The notes beneath the pieces were generated by a model, which had not been told where the DNA came from, did not search any database, and was given only the letters and a program-made list of their open reading frames with translations. A stretch of DNA of 64,000 nucleotides from JAICJR01 sp963848495. Lineage in GTDB: Bacteria; Actinomycetota; Thermoleophilia; Solirubrobacterales; Thermoleophilaceae. Location of the stretch: contig CAWKDV010000003.1 in the NCBI GenBank assembly GCA_963848495.1, positions 496,001-560,000 on the forward strand, read 5' to 3'. The translations under genes and the position numbers were made by a program. Numbering within the stretch: the first letter of the stretch is position 1; the number at the start of each line of letters is the position of its first letter. This document shows positions 1-6,811 of the stretch, one piece after another.

Positions 1-996
1 GATCGTGTTCACGAAGGCGTGGATCAGCCCCGGGAAGCGGCGCAGCACGGTGGGCACGCCGGCGGCGCGCAGGGCGTGGGCATACTCCTCGCCCTCGTCG
101 CGCAGCGGGTCGAAGCCGGCCGTGACCACGAACGCGGGCGGCATGCCCGAGAGGTCGTCGGCGAGCAGCGGTGAGAGACGGACGTCGGCCGGGTCGGCGT
201 TCACCGACTCCACGTAGTGGGAGTTGAACCAGTCCATCTCGTCCCGCGTGAGGAAGAAGCCCTCGGCGAACTTCTCGCGCGACGGCCGCACATTCGTGAA
301 GTCGGTGACCGGGTAGATCAGGAGCTGGAAGGCGGCGGTCGGGCCGCCGTCGTCCCGGGCCTGCATGGCCGCCACGGTGGCGAGGTTGCCGCCGGCGCTG
401 TCGCCGCCCACCGCGACGCGGCCGGGATCGGCGCCCAGCTCGGAGGCGTGCTCACAGGCCCAGCGCAGCGCGGCCCGGGCGTCGTCCACCGGGGCGGGGA
501 ACGGGTGCTCGGGCGCAAGCCGGTAGTCCACCGACAGCACCTGCACACCGGCGTGCTTCGAGATCAGCCGGCAGGGAGCGTCGTGGCTGTTGACGTCGCC
601 GACCACGAACCCGCCGCCGTGGTAGTAGACGAGCAGCGGGTGCGGGCCCGGCTCATCGGGCACGTAGTGGCGGGCGCGCAGCGCGCCCTCCGCGCCGTCG
701 ATCTGGAGGTCGCGCACGGAGCGGAGCTCGAGCGGCGGGCCGCCGTAGAGGCCGGCCTGTACGTCCACGACCTTGCGCGCCTCCGGCACCGGCAGCTTGT
801 CGAGGCCATCCAGGCCCTGGCGCTCGAGCATCGCCAGGCTGAGCTGGATCTCCGGATCGAGACGCAGCCCGTCGACCGTCACGGCCGGCTTGCCGGACAG
901 GCGCAGCTGCGCGCGCGGCGGCAGCGCGGCCAGCGCTCGGGCGGTGCGGAACTCGAAACGCTCCCGCATGCGCCGTGACGACCGCGACCGGCTCAT
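1..996 (-). CDS. alpha/beta-hydrolase of the HSL / acetyl-esterase family (3' end cut by the window)
   Basis: Probable carboxylesterase acting on short acyl esters in the cytoplasm. About 332 residues are visible. The oxyanion-hole motif HGGGFVV lies near residue 126 and the nucleophile elbow GDSAGG near residue 197. Further on come a DPLRDEG acid region and a histidine in GLIHAF at the extreme visible end, so the catalytic triad looks complete and only a few C-terminal residues are missing. These are the hallmarks of the hormone-sensitive-lipase branch of alpha/beta hydrolases. The ATG at 996 overlaps the stop of the upstream DksA-like gene (ATGA), so the two are probably co-transcribed and translationally coupled. 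The natural substrate cannot be read from sequence. Confidence 0.85.
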   Translation of the reverse strand, partial: MSRSRSSRRMRERFEFRTARALAALPPRAQLRLSGKPAVTVDGLRLDPEIQLSLAMLERQGLDGLDKLPVPEARKVVDVQAGLYGGPPLELRSVRDLQIDGAEGALRARHYVPDEPGPHPLLVYYHGGGFVVGDVNSHDAPCRLISKHAGVQVLSVDYRLAPEHPFPAPVDDARAALRWACEHASELGADPGRVAVGGDSAGGNLATVAAMQARDDGGPTAAFQLLIYPVTDFTNVRPSREKFAEGFFLTRDEMDWFNSHYVESVNADPADVRLSPLLADDLSGMPPAFVVTAGFDPLRDEGEEYAHALRAAGVPTVLRRFPGLIHAFVNTI

Positions 997-1325
997 CGAG
1001 CCTCGTAGCGCTCCTGCTCGTCGGCCGTTCTCTCCGCCCATGGAATCGCCTCCAGTCGTCCGTCCGGTATCGGCTTGCCGCTCTCGACCGAGAGCCCGTA
1101 GGTGCCCGCGTCGACGCGCTTCTCGGCACGCTCGATGGCTGCGAGCTCCTGGCGCAGCCGCTCCTTGATGCCCTCGTCGAGCTCCTCGTCGAAGAGCTCA
1201 CTCGCGTCGTCGGCGGCATCGAGCGGCTCCTCGAGTCCCTCGCGCGGCGCGGTTCTCCCGGCCAGCGCGGCCTCGATTCGCGCTCGCTCGCGCGTCAGCA
1301 GCTCCCGTGCTCGTCCCTCCTCCAC
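993..1325 (-). CDS. TraR/DksA-family protein without zinc-finger cysteines
   Basis: About 110 residues, with an acidic coiled-coil N-terminal half (ELFDEELDEG region) followed by the family signature ERAEKRVDAGTYG and RLEAIPWAERT. DksA/TraR proteins bind the RNA polymerase secondary channel and modulate transcription. Here the C4 zinc-finger cysteines are replaced (YGLSVESGKPI and no CxxC near the C-terminus), as in the cysteine-less members common in actinobacteria. The GTG at 1325 was chosen because it starts just before the conserved helix and clears the divergent HAD gene at 1353. The reading frame stays open further upstream only as a high-GC shadow. The stop overlaps the start of the esterase gene. 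Confidence 0.75.
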   Translation of the reverse strand: MEEGRARELLTRERARIEAALAGRTAPREGLEEPLDAADDASELFDEELDEGIKERLRQELAAIERAEKRVDAGTYGLSVESGKPIPDGRLEAIPWAERTADEQERYEAR

Positions 1326-1352
1326 CCGCGCATCGTAATACTCACCGGCGCG

Positions 1353-2003
1353 ATGGCGATTGTAAGCGCAGTGATCTTTGACCTCGATGGAGTGCTGGTG
1401 GACTCCGAGCAGGTCTGGGGATCGGTGCGCGAGCGGCTCACGAAGGACAGCGGCGGCCGCTGGCACGACGGCGCGCTGCGGGCGATGATGGGCATGAGCT
1501 CGATCGAGTGGTCGCGCTACATGCACGACGAGCTGGGCGTGCCGATGGCGCCCGAGGAGATCTCGCGCGAGGTCGTCCGCCAGGTCGGCGAGAGCTACGC
1601 CGAGCACCTGCCGCTGATCGACGGCGCGCCGGAGGCCGTGAGGAGGCTGGCGGCTCGCTGGCCGCTGGGGCTTGCCTCCTCCGCCAACCGCGAGATCATC
1701 GACCGCGTGCTCGATCTCACGGGCCTCGGCGACTCCTTCGCCGCGACGGTCTCCTCCGAGGAGGTGCCGCACGGCAAGCCGGCGCCTGACGTGTACCTGG
1801 AGGCGAGCCGGCGGCTCGGCGCCCGGCCGAGCGAGTCGGCGGCGGTGGAGGACTCCACCAACGGCCTGCTGTCGGCTCGCGCCGCCGGCATGACCGTGGT
1901 GGCGATCCCCAACCGCGAGTTCCCGCCCGCGCCCGAGGGACTGGCCGCCGCCGACATCGTGCTCGACTCCCTCCATGAGCTGACTCCAGAGGTGATCCCT
2001 TGA
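1353..2003 (+). CDS. HAD-superfamily phosphatase, beta-phosphoglucomutase-like
   Basis: A 216-residue HAD subfamily IA hydrolase. Motif I DLDGVLVDSE holds the nucleophile and acid/base aspartates near residues 9-11. A helical cap follows, then motif II (LASSAN), motif III lysine in HGKPAPDVY, and motif IV EDSTNG. These proteins dephosphorylate small phosphometabolites or isomerise sugar phosphates, and the exact substrate cannot be assigned. The ATG at 1353 sits directly before the motif I strand. The gene is divergent from the DksA-like gene with only 27 bp between starts. Its TGA overlaps the TTG start of the next HAD gene, so the two HAD proteins form an operon. Confidence 0.85.
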   Translation: MAIVSAVIFDLDGVLVDSEQVWGSVRERLTKDSGGRWHDGALRAMMGMSSIEWSRYMHDELGVPMAPEEISREVVRQVGESYAEHLPLIDGAPEAVRRLAARWPLGLASSANREIIDRVLDLTGLGDSFAATVSSEEVPHGKPAPDVYLEASRRLGARPSESAAVEDSTNGLLSARAAGMTVVAIPNREFPPAPEGLAAADIVLDSLHELTPEVIP

Positions 2004-2680
2004 CTGAGATGGTCTTTCTACTCGACGTGGACAACACGCTCATCGACAACGACGAAGTGGCGGCCGACCTGCGTGAGCACCTCACCAAGTCCTTCGGCGA
2101 GGAGCGGCAGAAGGCCTACTGGGCCTTCTTCGAGGAGCTGCGCTCCGAGCTCGGCTACGCCGACTACCTCGGAGCGCTGCAGCGCTTCCGCCTGGCCTAC
2201 CCGCACGAGACCGGGCTGCTCCAGATGTCGAGCTGGCTGATCGACTATCCATTCGCGCGTCGCCTCTATCCGCGCGCGCTGGACGTGATCGCGCACCTCC
2301 GCGACATGGGCCGTCCCGTGATCCTGACCGACGGCGACGTGGTCTTCCAACCGCGCAAGGTCGAGCAGTCCGGGATCCGCGAAGCCGTGCGCGGCGAGGT
2401 GCTGCTGTACGTCCACAAGGAGGAGGAGCTCGACGAGGTGGAGCGGCGCTATCCCGCCGACCATTACGTCCTGGTGGACGACAAGCTGCGCATCCTCACG
2501 GCCGTCAAGGAGGCCTGGGGCGACCGCGTCACGACGGTCTTTCCGCGGCAGGGTCACTACGCATTTGACCCCGAAGTGCTGGCCGCGTATCCCCCCGCTG
2601 ACTTCGCCGTAGACGCTATTGGGGACCTGATCGAGTTTCGCGCAACAGATTTTGCGCAAACTCCCTCTTCGAGCCAGTAG
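2000..2680 (+). CDS. HAD-family hydrolase
   Basis: A 226-residue HAD-like hydrolase. Motif I is LDVDNTLIDND at residues 8-18, motif II threonine is in ILTDGD, and the C-terminal acidic motif is VLVDDK. The cap domain is rich in aromatic and acidic residues and differs from its upstream neighbour, so the pair is not a simple duplication. The annotated start is a TTG at 2000 overlapping the previous stop (TTGA). An ATG three codons later is an alternative. Probably a cytosolic phosphatase of unknown substrate. The sequence after the stop contains an unusual hairpin and a very short ORF, described separately. Confidence 0.8.
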   Translation: MTEMVFLLDVDNTLIDNDEVAADLREHLTKSFGEERQKAYWAFFEELRSELGYADYLGALQRFRLAYPHETGLLQMSSWLIDYPFARRLYPRALDVIAHLRDMGRPVILTDGDVVFQPRKVEQSGIREAVRGEVLLYVHKEEELDEVERRYPADHYVLVDDKLRILTAVKEAWGDRVTTVFPRQGHYAFDPEVLAAYPPADFAVDAIGDLIEFRATDFAQTPSSSQ

Positions 2681-2692
2681 CCCCGCCGCTCC

Positions 2693-2770
2693 AAGGGGTA
2701 CAACCTCCTTACGTGCGGCACGGGCGCCGCCGCCCCTGCCGGACCCGAGCAGCGCAAGGAGGTGTACCCC
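2693..2770 (+). promoter_or_regulatory. long-range hairpin that would mask a strong ribosome binding site
   Basis: GGGGTACAACCTCCTT at 2695-2710 is complementary, with one bulged A, to AAGGAGGTGTACCCC at 2756-2770. The right arm is a near-perfect Shine-Dalgarno ending right at an ATG (2771). The left arm resembles the 16S anti-Shine-Dalgarno tail. If transcribed from the HAD operon, the RNA could fold to hide the ribosome binding site. The arrangement is visible in the sequence, and the regulatory role is inference. Confidence 0.45.
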
Positions 2771-2791
2771 ATGGGCTTCCGCAACAACTAA
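2771..2791 (+). CDS. six-codon ORF (MGFRNN) with an optimal ribosome binding site
   Basis: The sequence reads ATG, five sense codons, then TAA. It is preceded by AAGGAGG at ideal spacing, which is stronger than the binding site of most genes in this window. There is no downstream gene on this strand; the next gene is convergent, so a classical attenuator peptide has no obvious target. It could be a translated leader, a micropeptide, or chance downstream of a structured RNA. No homologue is recognised. Confidence 0.3.
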   Translation: MGFRNN

Positions 2792-2801
2792 TTGCGAAAC
2801 G

Positions 2802-2856
2802 AAGCCCCGTCCTGAGCCGCCGGCGCCACAGCCGCGGGAGCTAGGGCTTGCCTTTT
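2802..2856 (+). terminator. possible intrinsic terminator of the HAD operon
   Basis: AAGCCC at 2802-2807 pairs with GGGCTT at 2844-2849, enclosing a GC-rich inner region, and is followed by GCCTTTT. It lies between convergent genes, where a terminator is expected. The stem is short with a large loop, so support is moderate. Confidence 0.35.
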
Positions 2857-2868
2857 AGCGACGGCCGC

Positions 2869-4254
2869 TCAGCGGGGCGAATTCAAAGTCGTGGCTGATG
2901 GACGCGTGACGAACTCGTGGAGTCTGCGCTCGAGCGCGAGCTCCGCGTCGAAGTCCGCGTCCTCGCCATGCTTGTAACTGAGGTTCTTACCGGCGAGCAC
3001 CTGAACCAGGAGCTCAACGAAGCGAACGTCGAGCTGCGTGCCCGCAACCCGGCGCAGCTCGGCGATCGCCTCCTCGGACGAGTGCGGAGTGCGGTAGGAG
3101 TCGCGGGCGGTCATGACGTCGTAGGTGTCGGCCACGGCCATGATGCGCGCGAGGGCGGGGATGCGGTCGCCCCGCAGGCCGCCCGGATAGCCGAGCCCGT
3201 CGATGCGCTCGTGGTGCGCGAGGATCAGCTCGCCCACCGGCCCGTAGCCCTCGACCTTCGACACGATCCGCGCGCCCTCGGCCGGGTGCGCCCGGATGAT
3301 GTCCCAGTCCTCCTCCGTCAGGGGCGTCTCGCCCTTCAGGATGTGGTCGGGGAAGGCGAACTTGCCGATGTCGTGCAGCAGTGCCGCCGTGTGCACGAGC
3401 TCCTGGGCCTGCTCCGGGTAGCCGGCGGCGCGGGCGATCTCGCGCGAGTAGCGGCTCACCGCCGCGCTGTGGCGCGCGGTCATGCGGTCACGCAGGTCGA
3501 GCGTGTGGAGCAGCGCGGTGATCAGGCCGAGCTGGAAGCTGGCGAGCTGGCTGGTGCGGTGCTCGAGCTGGGCGGCGTGCTCCTCAGCGAGCAGCAGCTT
3601 GCCGAGCAGGTACTGCACGTAGAAGATCACGAGCCCGAAGAGCGCGATCGCCTTCAGGCCGAGGTGCACGTAGAGGTAGGTGACGACAATCGCCAGCACC
3701 GCCGCCACCACCTCGGTGGGCAGCACGGGCACCAGCACGTCGGTGACCTTCGCGCGGAACGAGCTGCCGTCGAGCGCGCAGTTGTAGGCCGCGATCAGCG
3801 CGAAGTTGAGGATCAGCGAGACAGCGAAGACGCCGAGCACGGCCGCGTAGAACCAGCTGTCCGAGGTGGTGAGCCCTGCCGATCGCGCCAGCGCGTGGTA
3901 GCCCAGCCCGACCGCCAGCGGGAAGGATGCGTAGGTCACGAGGTTGTTGAGGAAGGCCTGCGGCGGCTCCTTCCAGTGCAGGCGGCCGACCACGATCGTC
4001 ACAACCCCGACCAGGGCCGCCGGCGCGCCGCCTAGGAACACCATCGCCAGCACGAGCGCGAGGAAGCTGCCCGAGATGTTGATGCGGCCGTGCACGGCCA
4101 GCGCGAGGAAATCGCCGGCTATCGAGAGGACGAGCAGCGAGACCAGCAGGCCGATGTCCCAGTTCGCGCCGGGCGCGCTGGCGATCGCGATGGCGGCCGC
4201 CAAACACAGCAGCACGGCTTCGCCTGCAACGAACGATGCTCTCGGTCGACTCAC
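2869..4254 (-). CDS. membrane HD-GYP domain phosphohydrolase
   Basis: A 461-residue protein with an N-terminal block of about seven hydrophobic helices (residues 5-220, MASE-like sensor), a short coiled linker, then an HD-GYP domain. The metal-binding HDIGK lies near residue 294 and HHERIDGLGYP near residue 344, both canonical. HD-GYP proteins hydrolyse cyclic di-GMP or related dinucleotides, so this is probably a membrane-tethered phosphodiesterase responding to a membrane or small-molecule signal. There is no GGDEF domain. The gene stands alone, convergent with the HAD operon and 107 bp downstream of the aminotransferase stop. Confidence 0.9.
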   Translation of the reverse strand: MSRPRASFVAGEAVLLCLAAAIAIASAPGANWDIGLLVSLLVLSIAGDFLALAVHGRINISGSFLALVLAMVFLGGAPAALVGVVTIVVGRLHWKEPPQAFLNNLVTYASFPLAVGLGYHALARSAGLTTSDSWFYAAVLGVFAVSLILNFALIAAYNCALDGSSFRAKVTDVLVPVLPTEVVAAVLAIVVTYLYVHLGLKAIALFGLVIFYVQYLLGKLLLAEEHAAQLEHRTSQLASFQLGLITALLHTLDLRDRMTARHSAAVSRYSREIARAAGYPEQAQELVHTAALLHDIGKFAFPDHILKGETPLTEEDWDIIRAHPAEGARIVSKVEGYGPVGELILAHHERIDGLGYPGGLRGDRIPALARIMAVADTYDVMTARDSYRTPHSSEEAIAELRRVAGTQLDVRFVELLVQVLAGKNLSYKHGEDADFDAELALERRLHEFVTRPSATTLNSPR

Positions 4255-4361
4255 GAAACTGCCCTCTTTGCGGCGACCATTCGAGGCAACGGCTCCCCCT
4301 GCGGTCGCCGTGCCGCCCCCTGGCCGCGGGCAGAAAGGCTAAACAATATGCCCCGAACTGG

Positions 4362-5639
4362 CTACGTAGCCGCTGCCACTTGCGCAGATTCGAGCGCTGA
4401 GCCGATCGCGTCGGCCACCAGCTCCAGGTGCTCCCGCTGGATCGTGAGTGGCGGCGAGACGGCGAGCCCCGCCCCGAGCGGCCTCAGTAACACGCCCTGT
4501 GCGCGCGCGAGCGCGGCGAGCTGAGCGGCGCCGGCGCCCCGGTCGGGGAACACCTCGGCGTCGAGCTCCACCGCGGCCAGCAGCCCGGTGCCGCCGCGCA
4601 CCTCCCGCACGCCAGGCCGCTCCGCAAGCGGCTCGAGCACCTCCAGCAGTGGCCGCTCGAGCTCACGGCCGCGCTCCAGCAGGCCGTCGCGCTCGAGGAG
4701 GTCCATGTTGGCCAGGGCCGCTGCGCAGCAGGTGGCGTGCGCCGAGTAGGTCGGGCCGTGGCGGAACACGGGGCCGCCGGGCGCGCGCCAGAACGGCTCG
4801 GCCAGCTCATCGGACACGATCACGCCGCCGAGCGGCAGGTAGCCGCTGGTCACGCCCTTGGCGAAGGTGATCATGTCGGGCCGCACGCTCGGCCAGCGCT
4901 CGATGCCGTACCAGGTGCCCAGCCGGCCGAAGGCGCAGATCACCGAGTCGACCACCAGCAGCACGCCGTGCTCGCGGCAGATCGCGGCCACGCCGTCGAT
5001 GTAGCCGTCGACCGGCGGGTAGACGCCGCCGGCGCCGATCACCGGCTCGACGAAGAAGGCCGCCACGCGCTCGGGTCCGAGCGACGCGATCGTCTCCCGG
5101 AGCGCGTCGACCGAGTCGTGCTGCACCTGCACAGCGTCGTGCTGGGGACCGAAGCCCACGCGGTTGGCCTCGATGCCGCCGATCGCGGTGCCGTAGCCGT
5201 GGGTGCCGTGGTAGCCGGCGGTGCGGCTGATCAGGACGGTGCGCTCCGGCTGCCCGACCTCGAACCAGTAGCGGCGCGCGAGCTTGGCGGCGGTGTCGAT
5301 CGAGTCGCCGCCGCCCGAGGTGAGGAACACGCGCGAGCCCATCGGGGCGAGCGACGTGAGGCGTTCGGCCAGCTCCAGCGCGGGCCTGTTGGCGAAGTCG
5401 CCGAAGCCGGAGTAGGCCTCGAGCCTGCCGAGCTGGGCGCGCACCGCCTCGGCGATCTCCGGCCGGCCGTGCCCGACGTTGGCGTACCAGAGGCTGGCGG
5501 TGGCGTCGAGGTAGCGGCGGCCGTCCTCGTCGTAGACCCAGACGTCCTCACCGCGCTCGAGGACGAGCTCGGCATGGCGCACCGCGCCCATGTCGGCGAA
5601 CGGGTGCCAGAGGCGGGAGTCGGACGAGGGCGAGCTCAT
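4362..5639 (-). CDS. class III PLP-dependent aminotransferase
   Basis: A 425-residue fold-type I aminotransferase of the omega-amino acid / adenosylmethionine-8-amino-7-oxononanoate type. Visible motifs are LWHPFADM near the N-terminus, a glycine-rich phosphate site (TSGGGDSID), a PLP-ring aspartate in VVDSVICAFGR, and the Schiff-base lysine in TFAKGVTSGY near residue 258. The usual D-E-V after the PLP aspartate is D-S-V here. The likely reaction is transfer of a terminal amino group to pyruvate or 2-oxoglutarate. It lies 25 bp downstream of the zinc alcohol dehydrogenase on the same strand. The pair suggests oxidation of an alcohol to an aldehyde followed by amination, or the reverse; this pairing is inference. 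Confidence 0.85.
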   Translation of the reverse strand: MSSPSSDSRLWHPFADMGAVRHAELVLERGEDVWVYDEDGRRYLDATASLWYANVGHGRPEIAEAVRAQLGRLEAYSGFGDFANRPALELAERLTSLAPMGSRVFLTSGGGDSIDTAAKLARRYWFEVGQPERTVLISRTAGYHGTHGYGTAIGGIEANRVGFGPQHDAVQVQHDSVDALRETIASLGPERVAAFFVEPVIGAGGVYPPVDGYIDGVAAICREHGVLLVVDSVICAFGRLGTWYGIERWPSVRPDMITFAKGVTSGYLPLGGVIVSDELAEPFWRAPGGPVFRHGPTYSAHATCCAAALANMDLLERDGLLERGRELERPLLEVLEPLAERPGVREVRGGTGLLAAVELDAEVFPDRGAGAAQLAALARAQGVLLRPLGAGLAVSPPLTIQREHLELVADAIGSALESAQVAAAT

Positions 5640-5664
5640 GGCCGGAGCGCCAAGGCTATCCGCC

Positions 5665-6690
5665 TCAGCCGGGGACGAGCACGGCGCGGCCGGTGACGTC
5701 GCCCTCGCGCAGCTTCGCCAGCACCTCGTTGACGCTGCTGAGCGGGTGGGTCTCGGTGCGCAGCGTGATCTTCCCGGCGGCGTGGAGCTGCACCAGCTCC
5801 CAGAGGTCGGTCCAGCTCCCCACCAGGTTGCCGACGATGCTGTGCTCGTTGGTGATCATGAGGAGCGACGGATGGTTGATCGTGCCGCCGTAGCCCACCA
5901 GCGAGTAGGTGCCGGCGCGGGCGAGCATCGCCATCGAGGCCGCGTGGGTGGCGTCGGTGCCGACGAAGTCGATCACCACGTCCGCGCCGCGGCCGCCGGT
6001 GAGCTCGCGCACGGCGTCGACCGCGCCGTCGCCGCCCTCGAGCACCTCGTCGGCCCCCACCTCGGCGGCCAGCCTGCGGCGGCGCTCGTCCGTGTCGACC
6101 GCCAGCACGCGGCTCGACCCCAGCTCGCGCAGGAGCTGCACCGCGATGTGGCCCACGCCGCCGACCCCGATCACAGCGGTGGTGGTGCCGGGCGGGGTGC
6201 GGTGGGCGATGCGGCGCACCGCGTGGTACGCGGTGATGCCCGCGTCGGCGTGCGGCGCGACCTCGGACGGCTCGAGCCCGGGCGGCAGCCTGATCAGGTT
6301 GCGCTCGGTGACCAGCACGTACTCGGCGAAGCCGCCGTTCAGCGACAGGCCCGTGAAGTCGTGGCGCTCGCAGTGCATGTCCCCGCCGCGCCGGCAGGGC
6401 ACGCACAGGCCGCAGCTGTAGGGCGGGTAGAGGATCACCGCGTCGCCGGGCGCGGCGGTGGTCACGAAGTCGCCGACCGCCTCGACCCAGCCCGCGTTCT
6501 CGTGCCCGAGCACGCGCGGCAGCGACACGCCGGCGGGCTCCATCAGGCCGTCGATCGCGTGCAGGTCGGTGGCGCAGACGCCCGCCCCGCCGACCCTCAC
6601 GAGCACGTGGTCGGGCCGGGTCAGCTCCGGCGTGGGCAGGTCCACGAGCTCGAGCGGGCGCTCGTACTCGCGTAGCAGCGCGGCCCTCAT
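5665..6690 (-). CDS. zinc-dependent alcohol dehydrogenase (MDR family)
   Basis: A 341-residue medium-chain dehydrogenase. Catalytic zinc ligands are in GVCATDLH and GHENAGWVE, the structural zinc site is the four-cysteine lobe (CGLCVPCRRGGDMHC), and the NAD(P)-binding Rossmann motif is GVGGVGHIA. It oxidises a primary or secondary alcohol in the cytoplasm. The ATG at 6690 was chosen over a frame extension that would cross the intergenic region, because MRAALLREYERP is the usual MDR N-terminus. The gene diverges from the methyltransferase fusion gene at 6812. The 121-bp gap holds two palindromic operator-like sites, so both directions are probably co-regulated. Confidence 0.9.
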   Translation of the reverse strand: MRAALLREYERPLELVDLPTPELTRPDHVLVRVGGAGVCATDLHAIDGLMEPAGVSLPRVLGHENAGWVEAVGDFVTTAAPGDAVILYPPYSCGLCVPCRRGGDMHCERHDFTGLSLNGGFAEYVLVTERNLIRLPPGLEPSEVAPHADAGITAYHAVRRIAHRTPPGTTTAVIGVGGVGHIAVQLLRELGSSRVLAVDTDERRRRLAAEVGADEVLEGGDGAVDAVRELTGGRGADVVIDFVGTDATHAASMAMLARAGTYSLVGYGGTINHPSLLMITNEHSIVGNLVGSWTDLWELVQLHAAGKITLRTETHPLSSVNEVLAKLREGDVTGRAVLVPG

Positions 6691-6716
6691 CGGGGGCAAG
6701 CCTAACCGGGCGGAGA

Positions 6717-6791
6717 GTTGTATACAACGAGCCGTTGAGGGGCTATATTCGATCCCACTCCGGAGGGGAGCTGGCTGTGTCCTGTATGCAG
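6717..6791. promoter_or_regulatory. divergent promoter region with two GntR-type operators
   Basis: GTTGTATACAAC at 6717-6728 is a perfect 12-bp palindrome. CTGTATGCAG at 6782-6791 is a second copy of the same motif 65 bp away, just upstream of the ribosome binding site (GAGGAGCT) of the gene at 6812. A TATATT -10-like box lies between them at 6744-6749. Short inverted repeats of this type are bound by FCD-family GntR regulators, two of which are encoded nearby. Binding itself is inferred. Confidence 0.55.
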
Positions 6792-6811
6792 AGGGAACGG
6801 ACGAGGAGCTG

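Noticed and set aside
217..978. Long plus-strand open frame opposite the esterase, and many similar long frames (for example 2917-4035 plus, 29173-32640 minus, 32313-34142 minus)
   Set aside because: Rich in Arg, Ala, Gly and His, without motifs or ribosome sites. They mirror real genes on the other strand, as expected at very high GC.
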